A DNA stretch of 7,135 nt from JAAFKA01 sp044348925. GTDB taxonomy: Bacteria > Bacteroidota > Bacteroidia > Cytophagales > Thermoflexibacteraceae. The position numbers were made by a program, and so were the translations under genes. The stretch is taken from the NCBI GenBank assembly GCA_044348925.1, contig JBIKRY010000249.1, forward strand, positions 1 through 7,135, in the 5' to 3' direction. This document shows positions 1-5,001 of the stretch, piece by piece; the first letter of the stretch is position 1, and every line of letters begins with the position of its first letter. The notes beneath the pieces are model-generated. The model had not been told where the DNA came from. It worked only from the letters and a program-made list of their open reading frames with translations, and made no database searches.

Positions 1-566
1 CAGAAAATTTTGTATTTCCTGATACAATTTCAGAAGAAATTAAAAGTAAAATCATTGAAGATTTAAAGCTAAACATTGAAGCACAACATCGTTTTTTTGA
101 TGGTGATAAAGAAATAGGTACAAAAAATACTCCATTAAGAATAGAATCTGATGGTACAAGAAAATTATTTTCATTGCTACCAATTATGATAAATGCCTTT
201 GAAAATGGACATTTATTAATGATTGATGAATTAGACAAAAGCCTCAACCCGTATTGGACAAAATTTTTGATTAAAATGTTTTATGATAGCAATCAATTCA
301 ATAAAAATAATTCACAGCTAATTTTTGCAACTCACGATACAGCACAATTTCGTGATTCTTTATTTGCCAAAGACCAAATTTATATCATAGATAAAGATTA
401 TTTTGGGAAAACCGAAATTACTCGTTTTTCTGATTTTACGGGTATTCGCAAAGATATTCCTTTTGAAAAATGGTATCTTTCAGGTAGATTGGGCGGTGTG
501 CCTGTGATTGATGCAGATTATATTCAGTTTGAAATTGAGAAAAAAAATGGGCAAAAAGAAGATTAA
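1..566 (+). CDS. rloA: RloA-like AAA15-family ATPase, C-terminal part (5' end outside window)
   Basis: The reading frame is open from base 3 with no start in the window, so this is the last 188 residues of a larger ATPase. Seen here: an ABC-signature-like ESDGTRKLF (about bases 147-173), a Walker B strand LLMIDELDKS (about 213-242), and a switch-histidine strand LIFATHD (about 318-338). The tail KWYLSGRLGGVP is typical of RloA/AAA15 proteins. The Walker A lies upstream. Family knowledge: AAA15 ATPases act as sensors or assembly platforms paired with a TOPRIM effector. RloA was named for ORFs linked to type I restriction loci. The stop overlaps the next gene by 20 bp, so the two are probably co-translated. 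One oddity is SLNP after Walker B where relatives usually have SLHP. The family call is firm; the exact subfamily is less so. Confidence 0.88.
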   Translation, partial: ENFVFPDTISEEIKSKIIEDLKLNIEAQHRFFDGDKEIGTKNTPLRIESDGTRKLFSLLPIMINAFENGHLLMIDELDKSLNPYWTKFLIKMFYDSNQFNKNNSQLIFATHDTAQFRDSLFAKDQIYIIDKDYFGKTEITRFSDFTGIRKDIPFEKWYLSGRLGGVPVIDADYIQFEIEKKNGQKED

Positions 567-1620
567 GAACATATCAAATAATTCTTTTTTTGAAGACGAA
601 AAACGAATTGGTGCAGGAAACGTATCTGTAATTCCCAAAGGAAAAGCAAAAAAAGTAGAAAACAAAGAAGGAGTTAGCCCCAATCTTAAAATTTTAATTC
701 TTTGTGAAGGTCAAACAGAAGTCAATTACTTTGAAGGAATTACCAAAAGTCAGACTTATAAATATAAAATGGGTGCTGTTTATACAACTGTTGTGGCAAT
801 GCCTGAAAATAACCAAGCCAAAAACTTACTCTTATTGGCTGTGAAAATCCTATTGAATACCACTAAAAATAACAAAATTAATGCTGAATTAATAGAGAAC
901 TTAAATTCATTTTTTGAAAAAAATTTGCCTGAAAATGAACAAAAACGCAAAGAACAAATAAATTATTACCAAACAAAATGCAATGCTCTTTTGGAAGATA
1001 ATACACCCTTTGACCAAATTTGGTTATTTTTTGATAATGACGATAATAATGAAGAAAAGCAAAGTGTTTTTAGTTATTTATTCACAAAAGCAAAAGATTT
1101 TAATATTGAAATAGCTTATTCTAATCGTCAATTTGAAAATTGGATTTTACTACATTTTGAAGAAAATCAGCATATTTTTTTAGCTTCCGAGTGTAAGAAT
1201 TGTTTAGAAGGTTCTAAACAAATTAAATGTAAATACTCTGATGATTGTCGTTGTGGATTTAGTGATTTTTCTAAGAATAAAAAGTGTGTAGGAATAGATT
1301 GCAAAGGTACAATTTGCATTGGTGGCTATTTAAGAGAAAATAAATTACATTCTAAATATAAAAAAGGAGATTGGAGAAAAGAAAGCGGAGGTGAAGGTAA
1401 ACCTACTGACAATTATTGCTATGAAGGACTTTTTGATTTAACAGTTAAAGACTTGCTGAATGTTACACAAACCCAAGAAAAAGTAGTTTTTGAAAAAATC
1501 CGTACCGCAATTCAAAATGCAGAATGGTTGCGAAATCAACAAGGAAGTCCATTGCCTGAAAATTCCAAAAATCCTTATACAGATGTAGATAAATTAGTTA
1601 AGTTATTAATCAATTCCTAA
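547..1620 (+). CDS. rloB: RloB-like TOPRIM-domain protein with Cys-rich insertion
   Basis: Predicted 357-residue partner of the upstream ATPase. The ATG at 547 is preferred over in-frame ATGs at 508 and 511, because those lie deep inside the ATPase gene and would add 13 residues with no family counterpart. TOPRIM-type motifs are visible: ILILCEGQTE (acidic residue E54), then IWLFFDNDD (D163, D165), then the family hallmark SNRQFENWILLHF (residues 192-204), and near the C-terminus NPYTDVDKLVKLL. Known: RloB belongs with TOPRIM effectors related to OLD/PARIS-type nucleases, probably metal-dependent and cutting nucleic acid. Oddities: usual RloB proteins are nearer 200-230 residues. This one has an extra lysine/asparagine-rich stretch around residues 90-155, plus a module with eight cysteines between residues 216 and 257. 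Function as an anti-phage effector is inferred from family and neighbour. Confidence 0.87.
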   Translation: MGKKKIKNISNNSFFEDEKRIGAGNVSVIPKGKAKKVENKEGVSPNLKILILCEGQTEVNYFEGITKSQTYKYKMGAVYTTVVAMPENNQAKNLLLLAVKILLNTTKNNKINAELIENLNSFFEKNLPENEQKRKEQINYYQTKCNALLEDNTPFDQIWLFFDNDDNNEEKQSVFSYLFTKAKDFNIEIAYSNRQFENWILLHFEENQHIFLASECKNCLEGSKQIKCKYSDDCRCGFSDFSKNKKCVGIDCKGTICIGGYLRENKLHSKYKKGDWRKESGGEGKPTDNYCYEGLFDLTVKDLLNVTQTQEKVVFEKIRTAIQNAEWLRNQQGSPLPENSKNPYTDVDKLVKLLINS

Positions 1621-1857
1621 TTTCCAAATTGTAGAAATTTTATATTTGAAAACTTTTCATTTATAGAGGTATCTAAATCTTTTTTGTTGATTTGCTAATT
1701 CATATTTCCGTTGTTTTGTTGTTAGAATTTCGTGCAACGGAAAAGGCTTGGCGAAGTGGCGGGATTTTTCAGCACTAAACTTCACACAAGCACAAAAGTA
1801 AATAAAAAGCACTGCACTACAAATTAGCACATCAGCCCCGCTTTTGCCCAACCAATA
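1621..1857. other. Convergent intergenic stretch with GC-richer block and 9-bp inverted repeat
   Basis: Gap between the stops of the convergent rloB and Rpn genes. About 1735-1855 is visibly richer in G+C than the surrounding roughly 30% GC DNA. A perfect 9-bp inverted repeat, TTTCCGTTG (1705-1713) and CAACGGAAA (1735-1743), encloses a 21-nt loop. A 64-codon open frame exists on the minus strand (1657-1851), but it starts 7 bp past the Rpn stop, has an odd Cys/aromatic-rich N-terminus, and matches no family I know, so I do not call it a gene. The block looks like a dispersed non-coding repeat or a gene remnant. No second copy is in the window to prove it. Confidence 0.4.
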
Positions 1858-2751
1858 TTAGGCACAGTTATTCTTGTTTTCGTTACGCAGTTGCTCTATT
1901 TGTTCAACTGTTAGGTCTGTCAAATCTGCGATGGTTTCATTGTCAAAGCCTTTTTTGATAGCCTTGTTAGCAATTTCAACAGCCTTTTTATAATTCTCGT
2001 CTTTTCTTACTTTCTCCTCTGCTTCTGCTTGTAAAGAAAGTGCTTCACTTGCTTTGAGATGCAAATAGTCTAAATAACGATTGTAGCCGTATTGTTGCTC
2101 TTTGTCTAAACGCATAATGTCTAAAACCTCTTTTGCTTCTGCCAAACCCTTTGCTTTGAACTCGTCTTTTACTTCGCTGTTTTTTAAGAAGTAAATCCAT
2201 TCATCTAAGGTGTCTTTTGCTATGCCATTGAATTGATTAACTTTTATAATGTAGTATTCGGGAAAAATATCGGAAACTTCTTTTTTAGCAAAGGTCATTT
2301 TTTGCTGTATTGAAAGTTGCAAAATATCTTTTTCGTGTAAGCCTTCAAAGTTTGTTTTACCTTTATAGATATAATCTTTCCCCTGCCCCAAATCAAAGTA
2401 AACGACATTGATAGAAATTACTTTTTTGATTTCTGAATACGCCTGCCCTAAACTCAAATGTTCTGCTAAGGCTTTTGATGTGCCATAAGCCATTCTGTGA
2501 AAGTAATCTATTTCGTAAGTATTTTGAATTTCTATGATAAGCAACTCGTTTTTGGAGTTTTGGGTTAAAATATCAACCCGATTATATTTATCATCATCTG
2601 TTTCTTGATTACCTTCACTTTCTAAAATTCTTTCTATTTTAATCGTATCAAATAAAAGTTCAGACAAAAAACCTTCAAGCACAACAAAGTTTGCTTTGTT
2701 GCGAAGTAATTTTTTGACTGCCCAGTCAAAACGAATTAGTTTTTTGCTCAT
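1858..2751 (-). CDS. Rpn family recombination-promoting nuclease / PD-(D/E)XK transposase-like protein
   Basis: A 297-residue protein of the Rpn/PF12784 type. The PD-(D/E)XK core is readable: E26 in VVLEGFLSELL, D60 in NRVDIL, and E74-x-Q76 in LLIIEIQNTY, the usual D...ExQ arrangement, followed by YFHRMAYGTSKALAEHL. The C-terminal helix pair (about residues 255-290, with ETIADLTDLTVEQIEQL) is typical of the family. The ATG at 2751 is chosen over the upstream in-frame ATG at 2787 because the promoter box lies between them and family members start with a short MxKxLIRFDWAVKKLLR-like end. Known: Rpn proteins are DNA endonucleases that promote RecA-independent recombination, and some have been linked to phage defence. 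Many Bacteroidota carry numerous copies. The nuclease motifs look intact. It is transcribed toward rloB, with its own promoter and a terminator-like hairpin directly upstream. Confidence 0.9.
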   Translation of the reverse strand: MSKKLIRFDWAVKKLLRNKANFVVLEGFLSELLFDTIKIERILESEGNQETDDDKYNRVDILTQNSKNELLIIEIQNTYEIDYFHRMAYGTSKALAEHLSLGQAYSEIKKVISINVVYFDLGQGKDYIYKGKTNFEGLHEKDILQLSIQQKMTFAKKEVSDIFPEYYIIKVNQFNGIAKDTLDEWIYFLKNSEVKDEFKAKGLAEAKEVLDIMRLDKEQQYGYNRYLDYLHLKASEALSLQAEAEEKVRKDENYKKAVEIANKAIKKGFDNETIADLTDLTVEQIEQLRNENKNNCA

Positions 2752-2768
2752 TGTTTTGTTTTTTTTTA

Positions 2769-2776
2769 CAAAGATA
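2769..2776 (-). promoter_or_regulatory. Bacteroidota -7 box (TATCTTTG) of the Rpn gene
   Basis: On the minus strand this reads TATCTTTG, an exact match to the Bacteroidota TAnnTTTG -7 element, 17 nt before the ATG at 2751. A TTG at 2794-2792, 15 nt upstream, could serve as the -33 element, though the spacing is slightly short. The predicted leader is only about 10-12 nt, and no Shine-Dalgarno is present. This site helps decide the start codon, since the longer frame would begin upstream of its own promoter. Confidence 0.6.
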
Positions 2777-2779
2777 CGA

Positions 2780-2822
2780 AAAAACAAAAAGCAAGCCTTA
2801 TTTTGACTTGCTTTTTGTTTTT
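2780..2822 (-). terminator. Strong hairpin with T-tract, likely intrinsic terminator
   Basis: Perfect 16-bp inverted repeat: AAAAACAAAAAGCAAG (2780-2795) and CTTGCTTTTTGTTTTT (2807-2822) around an 11-nt loop. Read on the minus strand, the 3' arm ends in a T-rich run, as in an intrinsic terminator. It would stop minus-strand transcripts arriving from the lipocalin-like gene before the Rpn gene. The hairpin's 3' arm supplies the probable -33 region of the Rpn promoter. The stem is A/T-heavy in its outer half and nearly symmetrical, so it could also act on the + strand. Confidence 0.6.
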
Positions 2823-2831
2823 AATTACAAC

Positions 2832-2944
2832 CTTTTCGCCATTCGCTGTACCCTCAAAGCCCACTTCACCATAACCCCAAACTTGCACAAAAATACGCAA
2901 TAAACTATCAAAAGTAGCCTTTCAATGTAAGTTTAACGTGTTGG
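2832..2944. repeat. Direct repeat copy A (left flank of the lipocalin-like gene)
   Basis: Shares with copy B (3968-4110), in the same orientation, the 12-mer CTTTTCGCCATT (2832-2843), then a conserved block at 2867-2927. That block begins CACCATAACCCCAAACTTGC and continues through ATACGCAATAAACTATC to TTTCAATG, with one substitution (C/T in AGCCTTTC). A weaker tail follows (TTT.ACGT....GTGG). Copy A lacks 31 bp present in copy B. No ORF of note lies inside it. The identity over about 60 bp at two intergenic places cannot be chance. Confidence 0.85.
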
Positions 2945-2947
2945 TGG

Positions 2948-2985
2948 AACAGCATTGTTAGTATTAAATTTCCAACAATGCTGTT
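2948..2985 (-). terminator. Hairpin just after the lipocalin-like gene
   Basis: Perfect 12-bp inverted repeat AACAGCATTGTT (2948-2959) and AACAATGCTGTT (2974-2985) with a 14-nt loop, starting 2 nt past the stop of the minus-strand gene at 2988. Its position suggests a transcript 3' end, but no T-tract follows on the minus strand (sequence reads CCACCAACA). It may therefore be an RNA-stabilising hairpin rather than a true intrinsic terminator. Confidence 0.5.
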
Positions 2986-2987
2986 TC

Positions 2988-3779
2988 TTACTTTTTAGGT
3001 GGTGTTGTAGAGAATAATAATGGCGGCATATCATTACTTCTCAATATAACTAATTCATTGTCAGTTACTTTTAAAATTAGCCACATGTCGGCTTCTTTAT
3101 CTTTGTTAGGAACTATAATTGTTTTCCTATCTGTACTAAGTTCCCAAGTCTGGTTATTTTTGTCTTTATTAGTGTCAAATGCATCCATTGATGAGGTTAG
3201 TATCAAAGTTCCGTCTTCTTTTAGTTCCATCGTAGAGTTTACCAAGAAAGTTCCTACTAATCTTGTGGCGGGTGTACTCTTTGCTTTTTCTTCCTCTGTT
3301 TCTACTAAACTTACATAGTACCACTTCTTCTGCAACATCTTTTTATCGGCAGCTACTCCTTCATAAATCTTCGCAACTACTTCTTTCTTTTCTGACCTTG
3401 CTAAAATTAATGTAGGATTGCGTGGCTTTTTAGGCAGTTCATCAAATTCTATCTTATCTTTATCCAAAAATTTGATAGCAAATTGTTTTTCCTTACCATT
3501 CCATTCTTGCTTAATGAATAATGTTGTTTGCTCTATACGCCAAGTAGCTTTCTCTGGATTGCCTATAAAATTAACTTCTGCTGTCTTATCTGCATTGAGC
3601 ATGATGTAAAAGAAAGAAAGCATTTGTCCATATTGCTCTTTTTTTTCTTGTGGAGTACCTTCGGGCAAGATAATATTGTTATATGCCCAATAACCAACCA
3701 GTTGATTTTCTTGGATTTGAGCTAGTAAGCTATTCGTACAAAATACAAATAACAACCAAATGAATGTAGTTTTTTTCAT
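2988..3779 (-). CDS. Secreted protein with two lipocalin-like domains
   Basis: A 263-residue protein with an Sec signal peptide (MKKTTFIWLLFVFCTNSLLA, likely cut before Q21, giving a periplasmic or exported protein). There is a Cys at 14 but no lipobox at the cut, so I do not call it a lipoprotein. The mature part appears to be two related beta-rich units: residues about 27-115 (LVGYWAYNNI ... ADKTAEVNF ... ATWRIEQTTLFI ... DKDKIEFDEL) and about 149-255 (LQKKWYYVSLV ... MELKEDGTLIL ... TWELSTDRKTIIV ... TDNELVILRSND). The order 'G-W start, D-G/K-T strand, W-x-l strand, final hairpin' resembles Bacteroidota lipocalin-like / DUF4923-style proteins. Ligand and role are unknown. It lies alone between two direct repeats and is followed by a hairpin. 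No good TAnnTTTG box is seen directly upstream. Confidence 0.75.
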   Translation of the reverse strand: MKKTTFIWLLFVFCTNSLLAQIQENQLVGYWAYNNIILPEGTPQEKKEQYGQMLSFFYIMLNADKTAEVNFIGNPEKATWRIEQTTLFIKQEWNGKEKQFAIKFLDKDKIEFDELPKKPRNPTLILARSEKKEVVAKIYEGVAADKKMLQKKWYYVSLVETEEEKAKSTPATRLVGTFLVNSTMELKEDGTLILTSSMDAFDTNKDKNNQTWELSTDRKTIIVPNKDKEADMWLILKVTDNELVILRSNDMPPLLFSTTPPKK

Positions 3780-3967
3780 GTAGTTACAAAGTTTTAAAAT
3801 TTGATGATATACTTTTTAATTTCATCGCAAAGAAACATAATAATACCATAAATTATATGTGGAGAGGAATTTATTTGTGAAAATGTTAAGCAATAAAATA
3901 ACATTTGTCTTGTTTTCCCAGATAGTTTAAAATAATAGGAAATCTTTTGGTTGTAAATTATTTATAA
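3780..3967. other. AT-rich gap, no gene seen
   Basis: About 190 bp between the lipocalin-like gene start (minus strand, 3779) and repeat copy B; together with copy B and the AraC leader it forms a roughly 380-bp non-coding stretch (3780-4163). I see no ORF, RNA gene or strong inverted repeat. The best promoter candidates for the minus-strand gene are one-mismatch boxes: TTTCTTTG (minus strand, 3835-3828) and AAACTTTG (3794-3787). Neither has a convincing -33 TTG. Confidence 0.4.
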
Positions 3968-4110
3968 CTTTTCGCCATTGTTTATGTGAGGACTCAAACA
4001 CCATAACCCCAAACTTGCACAAAGAAACAATATTTTTAAGTTTTATCACACAAAAATACGCAATAAACTATCAAAAGTAGCTTTTCAATGCACCTTTGAC
4101 GTTATAGTGG
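3968..4110. repeat. Direct repeat copy B (right flank of the lipocalin-like gene)
   Basis: Second copy of the repeat at 2832-2944, same orientation, about 1.13 kb away. CTTTTCGCCATT is at 3968-3979, and the conserved block spans 3999-4090 with 31 extra bases (about 4024-4054). Those bases are bounded on each side by CACAAA. The end (CTTTGACGTTATAGTGG, 4094-4110) aligns loosely with the end of copy A. It is followed by a small hairpin, GTTTGTG/CACAAAC (4115-4131), and then the AraC gene. Confidence 0.85.
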
Positions 4111-4114
4111 AGTG

Positions 4115-4131
4115 GTTTGTGAGACACAAAC
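4115..4131. repeat. Short inverted repeat GTTTGTG-AGA-CACAAAC
   Basis: A perfect 7-bp inverted repeat with a 3-nt loop, just past the end of repeat copy B and 33 bp before the AraC start codon. It could be part of the repeat boundary, an operator in the AraC leader, or an RNA hairpin. The sequence alone does not decide. Confidence 0.35.
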
Positions 4132-4163
4132 ATCGGCGAAAAAACCTAATACAACAAAGTCGT

Positions 4164-4952
4164 ATGGAATTAACAAAATACATTTCAAGAAATCCTTATA
4201 TAGATTTTTTCTTTTTCGTTCAATCCGAAGATATATTATTTGAACAAAAGGAAATCAAATTTTTTCCAGATGGTAAATCAGTAATTGTATTTAATTTAGG
4301 AAACAATTTTATAGAAAATACTAAAAAATTACCACATCATTTGCTATCTGCAATATGTATGGAGCACCATTTGTTAAAACCACCAAATGGAAAAATAGAT
4401 TTAATAGGCATACAGTTTAAAGCTCATGGATTGTATCCTTTTATCAGTACTGCAATAAAAGATATAGCTGCACAAATACACAATTTGGAACTTTTATTTG
4501 GAAGTGAAGTAAATGAGTTGGAGGGAAAATTAATTGAAAATCACGAAACTTATAAAAGAGTAGAATTATTAGAAAATTTCTTTCAAAAGAAAGCCAAAAA
4601 AACAGTGCCTACCCAAGTTGAAACATTGATAAATGATATTAATATTCAGAAAGGTTGTGTATCAGTAGCACAACTTGCTCAAAAATACAGTGTTTCTGAG
4701 AGAACTATAGAACGAATTTTTGAAACTTATTTAGGAATAAACCCTAAAAAGTATATTCGTTTAGTAAGGTTTCAAAGAACTGTTGATGTATTGAAAAACG
4801 GCTCAATCCCAAGTCTAACTTCACTTGCCTACGATTTTGGCTATGCAGACCAATCTCATTTTATAAAAGAATTTCAAGAGTTTGCCCAGCTCAAACCCTC
4901 TGTTTTTCAAAAAAATATACCTTTGTCGGATTTTTACAATTTTGAAATGTAG
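4164..4952 (+). CDS. AraC-family transcriptional regulator (DUF6597-like N-terminus)
   Basis: A 262-residue DNA-binding regulator. The ATG at 4164 (MELTKYISRNPYIDFFFF) is preferred over a GTG at 4107, because the extra 19 residues would be encoded by the end of a non-coding repeat and a hairpin. The N-terminal part (about 1-130, including FFPDGKSVIVFNLGN and IDLIGIQFKAHGLYPFI) resembles the DUF6597-type sensor domain found in Bacteroidota AraC proteins. The C-terminal AraC double helix-turn-helix is clear: VAQLAQKYSVSERTIERIF (168-186) and SLTSLAYDFGYADQSHFIKEF (217-237), ending in LKPSVFQK. It probably senses a small ligand and activates transcription. The serine-hydrolase lipoprotein gene starts 49 bp downstream on the same strand, a natural candidate target, but no operator can be proven. 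Confidence 0.9.
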   Translation: MELTKYISRNPYIDFFFFVQSEDILFEQKEIKFFPDGKSVIVFNLGNNFIENTKKLPHHLLSAICMEHHLLKPPNGKIDLIGIQFKAHGLYPFISTAIKDIAAQIHNLELLFGSEVNELEGKLIENHETYKRVELLENFFQKKAKKTVPTQVETLINDINIQKGCVSVAQLAQKYSVSERTIERIFETYLGINPKKYIRLVRFQRTVDVLKNGSIPSLTSLAYDFGYADQSHFIKEFQEFAQLKPSVFQKNIPLSDFYNFEM

Positions 4953-4960
4953 AGAGTGTA

Positions 4961-4968
4961 TAATTTTG
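4961..4968 (+). promoter_or_regulatory. Possible -7 box (TAATTTTG) before the serine-hydrolase gene
   Basis: TAATTTTG fits the Bacteroidota TAnnTTTG consensus and lies 33 nt before the ATG at 5002. A TTG at 4942-4944, within the end of the AraC gene, is 16 nt upstream and could be the -33 element. The box sits between short inverted arms AGAGTG (4953-4958) and CACTCT (4980-4985), which may be a regulator site. This suggests the hydrolase can be transcribed separately from the AraC gene. Confidence 0.4.
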
Positions 4969-5001
4969 CAATATAAATTCACTCTTAAAATCTATATTTC
5001 T

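Noticed and set aside
508..546. Upstream start for rloB
   Set aside because: Encoded within the ATPase gene and adds residues without family support; the ATG at 547 gives the usual lysine-rich N-terminus.
1619..1639. Terminator after rloB (AATTTC/GAAATT)
   Set aside because: Only six A/T-rich base pairs with a 9-nt loop and no clear T-run; too weak to call.
1657..1851. 64-codon minus-strand frame as a gene
   Set aside because: Starts right after the Rpn stop with no promoter, has unusual composition and no recognisable family; better explained as a frame within a repeat-like block.
2931..2937. GTTTAAC (GTTAAAC on the other strand) at the end of repeat A as an integron attC core site
   Set aside because: It fits the RYYYAAC/GTTRRRY consensus, but the matching partner is absent, copy B reads GACGTTATAG instead, and no integrase is in the window.
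3058..3725. Plus-strand open frames opposite the lipocalin-like gene
   Set aside because: Short antisense shadows without family signatures; the minus-strand frame has a signal peptide and domain structure.
4107..4163. GTG start adding 19 residues to the AraC protein
   Set aside because: The segment is the end of the direct repeat plus a hairpin, and its sequence has no AraC-family counterpart; the ATG at 4164 gives a normal N-terminus.
4882..5001. Upstream extension of the serine hydrolase
   Set aside because: It overlaps the AraC gene in another frame and would bury the lipoprotein signal peptide that begins at 5002.
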